DNA of 64,000 nt from Rhynochetos jubatus (lineage: Eukaryota > Chordata > Aves > Eurypygiformes > Rhynochetidae), in assembly GCA_027574665.1 (NCBI GenBank), contig CM050690.1:65319905-65383904 (forward strand), given 5' to 3'. The notes below the pieces were generated by a model. The model saw nothing but the letters and a program-made list of their open reading frames with translations, did not search any database and was not told where the DNA came from. Position numbers and translations under genes: made by a program. Shown here in pieces: positions 1-10,958 of the stretch (within the stretch, counting starts at the first letter, position 1; every line of letters begins with the position of its first letter).

Positions 1-789
1 TCTTATCAAGTGCAAACACATTCTGAAATACTTCTGCTTATATGTGATTTTTTACAAGAGAAGTGAGAAAAATCAAATAAAATCAAAATTAGTAATTAGT
101 TTATTTATGTGAAGCTATTGAGGCTTCATAAAAATAAATAACTACGTTGGCATAATTTTACTGAAGTCAGGAGACCTGTGCCATGCACTTGTTTGATTTC
201 AGACCTACAAAGATCTTTTTCTTTTCTTTTTTTTTTTTTTTTTTCTTTAAACAGGACTTTGGGTATCTTGAGTAGTTCTCCTGGCACTAAGTAAGATTAC
301 TTCTGTTAAATCAAAATTTGATTTCTTTTCTCCATAATGTTTTGCTCTTTATTTCAAGTCCTTTCTTTTAAAACAAATGAATCTGCATTTAGAACTCCCT
401 AGTGCTCTTTGCTTCTCTCTCCAGTAATTAGCATTCGAAATGATAATTACGCATTGTATGAAATAATCATCTCCATGTTTCCTATGTAGTTGCAGCTTCC
501 TAGTAATTCCATTATGCTCCATGGTTTTGAAGCTTTAAGAATAACAAAGCTCTAGTGGTATCACTAGCTCACTACGCAGTTTTGAAAATCTCTATCAGCT
601 TCACTACTGACCATTAAAATGGTAAGATGGGTGAATGCAAAGCTTTTCCACCTCCTTGCCCCAAAGCAACAACATTTTGTTTAACTTTCAGTCAAAGCCA
701 CATCACTGAAGAGTTGAATATTTAAACTACCACATTTAACATTATCTAGAACAGATGCACTTTTGGTTAAAGAGCACTTTCAGACTTAC
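1..789 (-). other. POLK: POLK intron 5 (partial)
   Basis: Intronic DNA downstream of the exon at 790-921. The donor is visible as the complement of 785-789 (GTAAG). The sequence is AT-rich with an 18-base T run at 227-244. I see no exon, repeat family or RNA gene in it. Confidence 0.8.
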
Positions 790-921
790 CTCTTTACTCA
801 CTTTGCTGTATTTTTCAAAATTTAATGGTACTATAGTTAGATGTGGACATAGCTTTTTACCAATAAATCCAGGCATGGCTGCACGTACACCAAATCTCCT
901 TGCGTGGTAATTTGAGGTGGA
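790..921 (-). CDS. POLK: POLK coding exon 4 (residues 138-181)
   Basis: The exon has 132 nt (44 codons) and is read in phase 0 from the acceptor at 922-923 to the donor GTAAGT at 784-789. The translation starts STSNYHARRFGVRAAMPGFI and ends in KVSKE. This is the conserved palm/fingers segment of Y-family polymerases. From knowledge of human Pol kappa, the Tyr and Arg in NYHARRFGVR (human Tyr141 and Arg144) contact the incoming nucleotide triphosphate; both are kept here as Tyr142 and Arg145. The later part (GKKLCPHLTIVPLNFEKYSK) differs from the human form I remember at several positions, as expected for a bird. The exon has no ATG start of its own, so it would be missed by start-to-stop ORF searches. 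The call rests on splice borders plus family match. Confidence 0.95.
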
Positions 922-1291
922 CTTAGGAGAGATTAGGTAAATTTAATATTCAGTAATCAAGTTTTTCTTGAAGTTTAGTGTTAAATAGTCAAGTTTAATG
1001 ACATATTTCCCCACACAAAAGACAGAAAAGGCTAAGAGTTTATATGCATTCCCTGCCCCCCACCTTTCAATATGTTTACAACCTTTAAACTTGCATCAGT
1101 ACACTTTTTACTGAAAAGTCAAATCCAGCTTACATGATCTAGTCTAAGAAAACACGTTTCCTTTATTATTTCCATTACTTTTTCCACACTCACAAAAATT
1201 CTCTGTATTGTCATTATGTCACTGTTGCATGGTTTATCAGGCTTTAGATTCATGTAAATGATTCATGTATTAGCTTCACATTTGGCCTTAC
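922..1291 (-). other. POLK: POLK intron 4
   Basis: Short intron of 370 nt between the 1292-1444 and 790-921 exons. On the minus strand it begins GTAAGG and ends CTCCTAAG. Nothing else is recognised in it. Confidence 0.9.
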
Positions 1292-1444
1292 CAGCATACT
1301 CATTGATCCCACAGCTATAGGCTTTTCCTTCAGCTCTGGATTGTCTCTCATTTCCACGGCTGCATAGAAGGCATCCATGTCAATGTGTACGATCGTACTG
1401 CTAAGGTCACGGCTCTGTTCCAGTTCTATCACAAGTCTGTCCAC
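1292..1444 (-). CDS. POLK: POLK coding exon 3 (residues 87-137), catalytic Asp
   Basis: The exon has 153 nt (51 codons) and begins directly after a CTGTTCAG acceptor (complement of 1445-1452) as [16 protein letters not shown]. It then enters the catalytic core with [20 protein letters not shown] and ends GSMSML before GTAAGG. HIDMDAF holds the first metal-binding aspartate (human Asp107, here Asp108), and the following Tyr (human Tyr112, here Tyr113) is the steric gate against ribonucleotides. Both are intact. The true 5' border is the splice site: the first codon is GTG (Val), not a start. An open frame runs on past the donor into intron ([13 protein letters not shown]) but is not coding. 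Confidence 0.97.
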
Positions 1445-1539
1445 CTGAACAGAAGAAAATCAGTAATTGAAAAACCATTAAGCTGGCAGAAGTGCAACAG
1501 TATAGATGATCCTAAAAACTCTAATGGATCTGGCCTATC

Positions 1540-1602
1540 AAAAAAACCCAAAACACAACAAACCCAAACCCCACCAAACCAGCACAAACAAAACACCCCA
1601 AC
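1540..1602. repeat. A/C-rich simple repeat
   Basis: Degenerate AAAC/CCCAA-type low-complexity tract with almost no G or T, next to the small CR1 3' end. Such tracts are common in avian introns. Confidence 0.7.
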
Positions 1603-1655
1603 CAAGTTTTTGACGAAACTTGATCTCAAAGAGAACACTGCTGCAGCAAATATTA

Positions 1656-1725
1656 GAATCACAGAATGGTTTAGGTTGGAAGGGACCTCAAGGATCATTT
1701 AGTGCCAAACCTCCTGCCATGGTAC
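1656..1725 (-). mobile_element. CR1 3'-end fragment
   Basis: The signature AGAATGGTTTAGGTTGGAAG followed by GGACCTCAAGGATCATTTAG and a CCTCCTGCCATGG stretch is the reverse complement of the CR1 3' untranslated end. Only about 70 bp is present, so this is a strongly 5'-truncated copy inserted in the minus orientation, the same direction as POLK transcription. Confidence 0.85.
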
Positions 1726-1973
1726 AAAAAACGCAAAACATAGTGAATAAAAAAACCAACCCAACAAACAACAACAAAAAGGTACATCACCTGATTCAGA
1801 CTGAAACTTTGTTAGACCACTGAATATGCAGCTTTAGCTACTGGGTATTAAAGAAACCCCTGAAATCACACTATTAGAGAATTCCCAACACTCCTAAATC
1901 AAGCTATTACACTTCAGAAAATTGGCCTAGACAGCTGGAGAGAAGACTAACAGCTCACAGGGCAGATCCATTT

Positions 1974-2922
1974 ATCACAGAATCGTTTAGGTTGGAAAGA
2001 CCTTTAAGATCAAGTCCGACAATAACCCTAGCACTGCTAATACCACTGCTAAACCATGTTCCTAAGCACCTCATCCACATGTTCCTCAAAATATCTCCAG
2101 GGGTGGCGACTCAACACTTCCCTGGGCAGCCTGTTCCAATGCTGGATAATCGTTTCAGTGACAAAATTTTTCCTAATAGCCAATCTAAACCTCCTAGCAC
2201 TACTTGAAGTTCTATTGCTTGTTACTTGGGGGGAAAAAAAGAGACCAACACCCACCTCAGCAACCTCCTTTCAGGCAGCTGTAGGGAGCAGTAAGGTCTC
2301 GCGAGTCTCCTCCAAGCTAAACAACCCCAGTTCCCGAAGCTGACCATCATAAACAAGACATGCTCCAGACCCTTCCCCAGCTTCACTGCCCTTCTCTGGA
2401 CATGCTCCAGCACCTCAATGTCTTTCTTGAAGTGAGGGGCCCACAGCATTCAGAGTGCAGCCTCCCCAGTACAGAGTACAGAGGGACAATCACTTTCCTA
2501 GTCCTGCTGGCCACACTGTTCCTGATGCAGGCCAGGATGCTGCTGGTTGCCTTGGCCACCTGGGCACCCTGCTGGCTCAAATGTAGCCGGCCATCGACCA
2601 ACACTTCTGGTCAACTGCGATGTCCCTGATCAGCCAGGACTGCTGACAGATAACAGAAAGTGGCTTGGTGAGCCCTTCCACCAGCTCCCTCAGCACACCT
2701 GGGTTGATCCCATCCAGCCGCACAGACTTGCGGGTATCTCAGTGTTGTAGAAAGTCACTACGCATTTCCCCTTGGATTATGGGATCTTCATTCTGCTTCC
2801 CATACCTGTCTTCCAGCACAGGAGGCTGGGTACCCAGAGAACAATGGACCTTACTATTAAAGACTGAGGCAAAGAAGGCATTACGCCTTTTCCTCAGCCT
2901 TTGTTGCATCTTGTGTTGCCAG
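1974..2922 (-). mobile_element. CR1 retrotransposon copy, 5'-truncated and internally rearranged
   Basis: Read on the minus strand, the copy ends (plus 1974-2020) with the CR1 3' signature (ATCACAGAATCGTTTAGGTT). Before that comes decayed C-terminal reverse-transcriptase ORF2 sequence, visible as the blocks IRKNFVTETIIQHWNRLPRE (within about 2049-2200) and [20 protein letters not shown] (within about 2350-2449). Similarity to ORF2 continues to about 2613. From about 2640 to 2922 the match switches to a more upstream CR1 block (the 'GTGGCTTGGTGAGC' and 'AAAGACTGAGGCAAAGAAGG' segments known from longer CR1s), so the sequence between is missing. Frameshifts and stops make the copy dead. Family matching is by memory. 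Confidence 0.85.
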
Positions 2923-3412
2923 AAATAAAGTCTCAGCAGCAAAAGAACCTGACTGTTTAAGAAAGGTACTGTTAATCCCTTCATAAAATTCCTCAGTATT
3001 TGTTATAGGAATCCATATCATATAAGGCTGGATTGCTAGCAAAACTGCAAGGTGACTCTTAAAGAAAAGCCCATACACAGAAAGTGCATTTCACTCCAAG
3101 ATTTAAAGACGTATCGCCTCCTAGTAGACAGTAAGCAGTATTCCTGCTTCATCAGCTCCATAGTGTTACGAGACAGAGGCCAAACACACAGACCACTCCA
3201 TGAAGTACTTGAATTGTGCTTAATTTGCTCGCATTCTTTAGGTAAAAGACTTGCAGATCACATGCTTTCTGAAGTATCTTTCAACTAAGCCCAGTGACAA
3301 CTGTGTCACCAGAAAGCATAAGTGCATTGTCTGACAAGCGATTTTTAAGGTCTACTGATTTGACTACGTTGGCCATACCACACATCACTCTAGAAGGTGA
3401 AGAGATAAATAT

Positions 3413-3433
3413 AAAAAAAAAAAAAAAAAAAAA
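3413..3433. repeat. poly(A) tract (21 A)
   Basis: Uninterrupted A run in POLK intron 3. It is not attached to a recognisable element, since CR1 does not end in poly(A). Confidence 0.9.
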
Positions 3434-4396
3434 GGAAGTGCTATCAAACTATAATTAGCTAACCACACTAATGACTGTGCTAACCTCTGTTTACACAAAA
3501 GGTTCCTACAGATAGGAAGAAAAAAAAAGGGGGCAATAAATTTGCATAATAGAGCTCAAGAAATGAAATGGAAGTAGTGAAACAGAACTGGTTTCACTTT
3601 GCTTGCAAGCACAAGGGGACACACATACATTCAAGGCATAAAGGTACTATTACAGAAATGTCTCTGGCTTGATTGCAATGGGTTTATGCTACAGCAAAGG
3701 AATGTTTATGTGCAATTTGCACAGTTACTTGAAAACAGTTCCTCTCTTTTTCCCTTTGACAGGCCTGCTTAATAAAAAGCATAAAAACCTTATCCAAATT
3801 GCCATCTTTGAAGCTGAAGACACTTGAACAAGTGGCTAGAAATGTTCTAACTAAACTGCTCAGTAATGATTTACGAGAGTTTCTCTCAGTTTTGTTCCAA
3901 ATTCATTGGCAGGATGAAAGGCTGGAATGGGGTCTCAACCTACAGAAGAGCACACTGTGACCACTGAGGCCGAGAAAACTGGCTTGGAAAAACTGAAAGC
4001 ACAAGGGGAAAGCCATTCAAACAACAACACTCCTCCCTGCCACCCAAAAAAGAAGTGAGAAAAATCTTTTTCACTAGGCTACTAATTCAGCAGGGAAGCC
4101 ACACTATAATTATGAGAAGTATCCTTATTTTAAACTACACTTTACAAACAATTTTCAGGTTACTATCAAATTCAAATTGCTTAAGTAACTAATACTACCA
4201 ATTGCTTCTCTAGTTCATTTCTGTATTTGAGTTTATCACATTATAAAAAGCTTCTTTGTGCTTTTTCTCCCAACATGTATTTCTAACTTGATTCTTACCG
4301 ATCAGATAACATATACATCCAATGAATGAAGTAAAATTCCATTAAACCAATCAGAAATATAACACAGTAATTCTTTAGCAAAAGCAACTGATACAA

Positions 4397-4840
4397 ATCC
4401 AGAGGAGGCCATGAAGATGCTCAGAGGGCTGGAGCACCTCTGCTATGGGGACAGGCTGAGAGAGTTGGGCTGGTTCAGCCTGGAGAAGAGAAGGCTCTGG
4501 AGAGACCTTAGAGCACCTTCCAGTACCTGAAGGGGCCCACAAGAAAGCTGGGGGGGACTTTTTACAATGGTCTGTAGGGACAGGACAAGGGGTAACAGGT
4601 TTAAATTGAAAGTGCGGAGATTTAGATTGGATATCAGGAAGAAATTCTTCACAGAGAGGTTGGTGGAACAGGTTGCCTGGAGAAGTTGTGGATACTCCAT
4701 CCCTGGAAGTGTTCAAGGCCAGGCTGGATGAGGCTTTGAGCAACCTGGTCTAGTGGAGGGTGTCCCCGCTCATGGACAGGGGGGTTGGAACTAGATGGTC
4801 CTTATGGCCCCTTCCAACCCAAACCATTCTGTGGTTCCAT
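4397..4840 (+). mobile_element. CR1 3' fragment, plus orientation
   Basis: About 445 bp of the CR1 3' end in the plus direction. It opens in ORF2 (CCAGAGGAGGCCATGAAGAT, GGGCTGGAGCACCTC), passes the TTTAGATTGGATATCAGGAA block, and ends with the hallmark GGCCCCTTCCAACCCAAACC then ATTCTGTGGTTCCAT. It is 5'-truncated, with no poly(A) and no obvious target duplication, as usual for CR1. It is antisense to POLK and inverted relative to the copy at 1974-2922. Confidence 0.93.
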
Positions 4841-5576
4841 AAGTAATATGCCAAAACAAAACACACCCAGACATAGTCAGAGAATTCTGGGCACCTACAA
4901 ATGTTTCCTTAGTAAGATAAGTAAAGTTAGGGAATAGTTTGCTTAGAGGCAAGCCAGGTTGACGCAGGTTTTTTCAATTTTTCTCTGAAGCTAAAAAGAT
5001 ACTACTTTTTTTATTTCTAAATTAGATGAAAAAACCCTAAAAAGTACAAATTGTAACTAGAAGTTTAATTTTACTTACAGTAACTTCTAGACCATTTCAA
5101 GAGTAACCTCTTATTCTTTCTTGACCCATGATGCAAAATACAAGTTTTATATCTTAAATTGCTTTGTTAAAGACAGAAGAGATTTTGAATAATCTTTTTT
5201 GTATTTGTAAAAGCATGTGACAAAGTGAAGAGATATGAACAGTCACACCATTTTATGTCAATAGTAACTATTTACAGAATAAACATCTGGAATAAAACTC
5301 ACATGGATAAAAATACCAAACATCAGTACACAGTACAGCAATTAGGAAATCTGGTAGCAGCTGGACACTTTTTAAAGTATTATTATCTACTGCTAAATTT
5401 CAAGCAATTCCACTCTAGGTTGTTAAGATAATCTAACTCTATTACAGAACTATCAAAAAATTAAGAATTACATGATACTGTATAGTATCATGTATATAAT
5501 TTTCCTTAAAAGACATCAATGACATTCATTAGGAAAACTTCAAACTACGTTTCACATTTTAGATTATTTAAGAAAA

Positions 5577-5625
5577 ATCAAACCACAACACACAAATAAA
5601 ACCCCAGCCAAACAACAGAAGAACC
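5577..5625. repeat. A/C-rich simple repeat
   Basis: Low-complexity AAACCACAACACAC... tract in POLK intron 3. Confidence 0.6.
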
Positions 5626-7073
5626 CGAAGAAGTACACAGAAATGGCAGTTTTAAGAAGATTTACTTTAGAAGTACTTTCTCATATCCAGTATTTGCAAA
5701 ATCAGTGGTGGCAAGCGCCCTTCTGCAAAGAAGGGCTCTTAAGGAAAATGGTAAAAATATGAGAAAGACCCTCACAAAATCCTTGGCAAACACACACACT
5801 AGTGGAGTGAAAGACAGAATTATGTTGCAGAGGCTACATTTTATTTACATTACTGTTCCCACCATGTAACCAGGATTTTGTCCAAAAATTTTTTTGTTTG
5901 TTTTTACATCAACTGCCAGTTTAGGAAGCCATATCTGAGACACTGATCATCGTATAAAGAAGACTTGATCTGCAGATAAGCACTTGCAACATTCATAGTA
6001 GTAGATATATATGGATGCCTTAGTAATTCTGGAGTACATCCCACTTACAAACTTGAGGAGAACAAACTCACTCACGCTATATCAGAAGGTAATACTAAAA
6101 AGAAAAGTTAAAGAACTCGAGAGACAACAACACTAAAGAAGAAAAGAAGATAATGAGAGCTGACTATATCCATATCTAAAGACCTAGAGAAGCTGGTTAA
6201 ACCACACACAGCACAGATTAAGAAAATCAAGTAGGACAAACAAGACTTGCAAAGTTAGCGGCCAGGGGAAGTGTAGCTGGTGAATAGGTGGCAGGAAAAG
6301 GGGCAGGCATCTAGGATATCAGATACAGACAGATAAAGACTGGTTGAGCCAGGAGACTGGGAACTTCAGTGGGGACTCTGGTGGCATAGACAAAGACCGC
6401 TTTGGAAAGAAGACTGGGGGTAATCTGGGAATATGGGGCAAGAAAAGGAAAATTCTGGATAGGATAAATTAAAAGAGAGGAGTGGAAAAAGGGTCAGAAC
6501 TGGTCATGAAAAAATGAGGGTAAGAACAATCATGAACCAGAGCTTATCTGCATAGAGGATAGAACCAAAATCCAAGACTGAGATGTTTTAATAGCAGCGA
6601 AGATCGAAAATCAGCCAGCAAAAATGTGTGCATGTTATCCTTCTCTAATGACAGTTCTTAACCAGTATAACAGCTGAAAACAGTTAGTCCCTTGGAAATA
6701 AAGACTACTGCTATTTGAGCAAGTTGCATAAAGATTTCAAACATGGGGTTTGAAAGATGTACATGAAAGAATTTCTCTTTTTAAGATACTTTTTTTCTTC
6801 TATAGAAGGCAATTTTCATACAAAACGTTAAAAGAAAAGAATATGTTGCAAGATGAAGGAATGAAGTTCAGAAAAAGACAGCCTGAGGGTAGTCAAAGCA
6901 ATTCAAATGTATTGGTTTTCACTATATATTCTTTAACTCCATAACAACACACTAATTTTATAATATCTTTGACATTCATTTTAAAAGAAGGACTGTTCTC
7001 TGTAAAATAAGTTCTGTGGTGAAGGAAGGATAGAAATTGAAGTATCTTTTCATAATTAAATTACTTATAAACT

Positions 7074-7130
7074 ACCAACAAAAACCCCCAAACAAACAAA
7101 ACAAAAACCCCACCAGAACAAACAGAAAAG
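7074..7130. repeat. A/C-rich simple repeat
   Basis: Degenerate AAACAAAACCCC tract, similar in composition to those at 1540 and 15945. Confidence 0.65.
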
Positions 7131-8346
7131 CAGAGACATAACTGATCCATGTTAAAGATTAACTGGAAATAGATGAGGCATACAGGTTTGTAACACACTT
7201 TTCAGAGGTAATCAGTAAATGCAAGCTTCTCTGGGCACAAATTTGAGACAAATCTGCAATTAACAAAATAAAGATTATAGACCAAAACTTGGGACCTATA
7301 ATCCTCAAAATGGCATTCAAAATTAACAGATGTGTTTAATTTTCATGTGCTTCAGCTCCTCACCCACAAAACAAAAGTATCACTCTACTTTGCTGGAGTA
7401 TTGCAAGAATAATTTAAAGAATTCACACTATGTGGAGTACAACATAGAAAAGCCTATAAGGAAGTCAGTAATTCTGCATTCAAAGCTGGATTAGACTAGT
7501 GTACAACAAATAAAGCTTGGGGCCACCCACCGAACAATGAGGAGAACAGTAAATACTGAATAATTGCTCACTTAGTGAACACTCTCTGCACTGTACACCG
7601 AATGAAGCAGAAATCCTGTGAGGGAAAAATAGCAAGCACTCATGTAATTAAAGACTGAATCACAGTACCAACAAAAAAGGAAAGGAACTGAGATTCTACA
7701 AGCAACCTTAATTCTGTTGTGCCTATGAATGTTTCATGTGCAACCTTGATGCTGTTTTCTTTTAACAAGCTTTCATACACAATAATACTTTGGATAGTAT
7801 TATCTACCATTAGCATTTGAAAACAGAAATAGCCTCTTTGTCTTTCTAGTTCAGGACACTTACATTTCTTGTGACTGCTTGATTTTTTTCATTAATTAGT
7901 ATAAATCAAGAATAAATTATAATCATAAGAGTTGACAACTGTGATCCCTCTCATCCCACTGCAGGCCACTGAACACAAATATACAGAGGTTATAAAAACA
8001 GAAAGTAAACACAAGACTGATCTGATACTTATTAATAAGGTTATTTAAAAAATTTCTACATAAACCATAATGACATCGCTTTAAACTGGTCAGACTTACG
8101 AGAACAAGAATTACTTTGCTTCATTTTACTCATTTAGAGAACATCTCAGAGTGATTACACCTATTCTTCTACCAAGTTTTGATTAAAAATAGATCATCAA
8201 AACACTGTGCACTCTGACTTGCATGAAAAACATCAAATTGGTAGGTAACAGTGTGCTTATCACCAGAATTTAATGCAATAAACCAAAACACACCAAGATG
8301 TTTATAATTTGCCGTTTACTCCCAAAAGTCTTCACGAGGTTAGTAC

Positions 8347-8466
8347 CTGTAGCTGTGCTTTCAAGAGCTGTTGCGCTGTAATTTTCTCTTTCAGCTGCAT
8401 CATTTTTTCAATTCGCCGGTTAACTTGCTGATCTTTTTTAAGTTCATTTTCATAAAATCTAGAACC
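8347..8466 (-). CDS. POLK: POLK coding exon 2 (residues 47-86), N-clasp
   Basis: The exon has 120 nt (40 codons) between an acceptor TTTTTTTGCAG (complement of 8467-8477) and a donor GTAC (complement of 8343-8346). It translates as GSRFYENELKKDQQVNRRIE followed by KMMQLKEKITAQQLLKAQLQ, a charged helical segment. In Pol kappa this belongs to the N-clasp, a helical extension special to this polymerase that closes around the DNA and locks the enzyme on primer-template. The match to the vertebrate sequence is close over the whole exon. Phase is 0 at both ends. Confidence 0.96.
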
Positions 8467-10813
8467 CTGCAAAAAAATTGCAAAACCACTACAGTTTTTG
8501 TCTTTTCATTTAAAAAAAAATTGATCTTTAAATACAAAAAACAACACACAGTAAGGGTTTCTAATGCATGCTTTTGTTTTTCATACAAATGGTACACAAG
8601 AGAGACCAATGGTGTTTCACATATCTCTCCTCAACACAAATATGTATCTCCTTCTCAGATCCCCTATATTCAGGAGTATAAGGAATTATTTAGAGAACTT
8701 AATACATTTACTTGTTCTAACACCTGACAACAAAAATTGAAAGAATAGTAGATAAAAGTCAAACTATTCTTTGCAATACCTCCAAGATAAGGAGTATAAA
8801 ACCCTGAAAATTGATTTAAGCCATTATTTATTTCCATGTAGGTTAAATGCATTGTAAAAGTCAAATCCACTTATAATGCTGAGTATTTCATTGACCATTT
8901 AATCTTGAAGGACACTGCACAATTAGAAGGTATTTGGAAGAGGATGATGAAAAGCAAACGTGTATAAAAAAAATCCCTCTTGCTCTCAGGTATGTAATTG
9001 CTTCTTCAAGAAAAGTAATGAATAAAAGGAGATGCAATGAAAACATAGACAACAATGATGTAGAGAACATACAGTGTGGGTTCCTGCCCCATAACAAAGA
9101 GGGCATACAACGAAATAGAAAAAAGGAAGTTCAAAACCAGGAAATAAAATATTTTTCTTGCAACATTTGCTTAGCATACAAAAAAATAACATTTGCAGGA
9201 AGAGGTAATGTCTTTTATTGAACCACCTAATAAAATCCACAGAAGTGGACAAATTTTTAGCTCAAAGCCTCTGTCTATCAGTCATGGATGCCAAGAATTC
9301 AGGGGTAGTCAAAAAAGAATCAGGCATTTATATAAAAAGGAAAAATATCTACTTTTATAATAATGATAAAAAGGATGAATGGCAAGACTTTAATGCGTCA
9401 TGTATCTGTTCAGAAGAAATCGCTAATATGAAAAAAAATAGTGTGTCTTCTTTCAATATCAGACACGCATTTCATCTTTTCTCCCACCTGCAATCAAACA
9501 TGACTTGTTGAGACTCACAGAAAGAAAAAAGTACCAAAACGTTGTGGGAAGCAACCCAATACTTAAGATTGGTATTAAACTGTGGCTTTTATGTCTCTTG
9601 CAGTATTTCACAGTTGAAATGCTGTAAAATCTTGTCGTAATGCTACTGTGTTTATGTTTATAGGTGTAATTCTGAAGACTAAAGAAAAAGAATCAATACT
9701 TCTTTTCCCATTTCTCAAGCTATAGCTGGTATTTATATTCTTCTGCACCTTTTCCTGCAGAAATATATTCTAATACATAGATGCCTGTATTTGAAAGCCT
9801 ATTTTAGATTTCATTCTACTTCATACCAGGAAGTGAAACAGTAGCTGTTCTGGCAAAATAACTTAACCAAATATCATTATTAGGGATATGTCTGACAAAG
9901 CACTAAGTTTTCAAGAAAGAGATAACAGAATAAGTAAAAGAAAGATCTAATCAATAAGGAGCTTGTTAGCATACAAAGTATTATCAAGGTGAAAATGCAA
10001 GCCAAAAAATGTTTGCCAAGTAAGAGCTGTTTGTAGTACATTTTTCTGCTCCACCCCTGCAGTCTACCACAGTGCAATAGCAGTCAACACAGAATTCATG
10101 GGCAAAATATCAAGCACATAAGCTAGGGCCATAGTGACACCAAATTAAATACACATTTGTGCAAGGAAAGGTAAGAAAACACAGAGTTGCCCAAATTAAT
10201 TGTTATCCTTATATAGTTCCATGTGCAGACTCTCCAATAACAAGTAAGAGGGCTAATATTTCAATGCTTTGTACATTTGTGGGGTCGTCTGTGGATGTCT
10301 GGTACCAAGTTCCACGTTACCGGTCACCTCTCTTGAATACTGAGAAGACCTTCAAGATGACAGGCAGTAAGCACGAAGAAATTCTACTGAAAGCACTAGA
10401 AAACCCTGACTACATCAAATTTTTCAGTTACAGGAAGGTAATAGAGGATATTTGCTTGTCTGATTAATGATGAGGTGAGCAAAAGGAACGGAAAAGAGGA
10501 AAACCTGAGGCCTAAGGAAGCTGAAACCTTCACAGTTTCCTCTGAACAACGTTGGGATATTTAGGTACTTGTTCAGGCAAAAAGGGAGCACCTAAGGACA
10601 TACTCAGTTGTGTTATTCCATGTCCCTGTGGATGAATCCAACAGTACCTGATGGTATCCTAAGCTACAGCTCCCATCCTTCCCCCCCACACATGCCTTTC
10701 TGCTTAGAAGCTGCCCTCCATTTACACAGGGATAAAATTTGGGGAAGCAAAGAAGAGAGCCTTATGATATTGGACAACAGATAAAGCACCATGAAAAGAC
10801 TAATCAAACTAAC
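8467..10813 (-). other. POLK: POLK intron 2
   Basis: Intron of about 2.35 kb, AT-rich. Its longer open frames (for example around 8934-9511 and 10159-10467) have no recognisable family signature and no splice support. Nothing else is identified. Confidence 0.85.
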
Positions 10814-10951
10814 CTTGGTAGCTTCCATGATGATTTTGTTGATTTTCTCTTTATCCAAACCTTGCATTCCAGCTTTGTTGTCATTGAGGCCCATTCTAAG
10901 TAGAACTTCATCACTGCAAGAGCTGGTACCAACTTTTTTCATGTTGTCCAT
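10814..10951 (-). CDS. POLK: POLK coding exon 1 (residues 1-46), start codon
   Basis: The exon has 138 coding nt from ATG (complement of 10949-10951) to the donor GTTAGT (complement of 10808-10813). The protein begins MDNMKKVGTSSCSDEVLLRM and continues GLNDNKAGMQGLDKEKINKI with IMEATK, the typical Pol kappa N-terminus. I chose this ATG because it matches the family start, has A at -3 and G at +4 (a good context), and lies only 7 nt after an acceptor (TTGTTTTCAAG, exon start about 10958). An in-frame ATG further upstream lies across that acceptor and is intronic. A second ATG at codon 4 is a possible alternative. Confidence 0.95.
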
Positions 10952-10958
10952 AGTACTT
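10952..10958 (-). other. POLK: POLK 5'UTR portion of exon 2
   Basis: Seven leader bases (AAGTACT) between the inferred 3' splice site and the POLK ATG. This implies that at least one upstream non-coding exon exists, expected in the CpG island near 20.6 kb. Confidence 0.6.

Larger units (their letters stand above)
1445..8346 (-). other. POLK: POLK intron 3
   Basis: Intron of about 6.9 kb that holds the CR1 fragments at 1656-1725, 1974-2922 and 4397-4840, and A/C-rich simple repeats at about 1540-1602, 5577-5625 and 7074-7130. A run of 21 A lies at 3413-3433. The rest is AT-rich unique-looking sequence. Open frames inside it are short or derived from CR1. Confidence 0.9.

Noticed and set aside
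1250..1291. Continuation of the POLK frame past SMSML
   Set aside because: A consensus GTAAGG donor follows CTG, and the next true exon (STSNYHARR...) is at 790-921. The extension has no similarity to POLK.
2049..2449. Open frames resembling a reverse transcriptase
   Set aside because: They are decayed pieces of CR1 ORF2, not a host gene.
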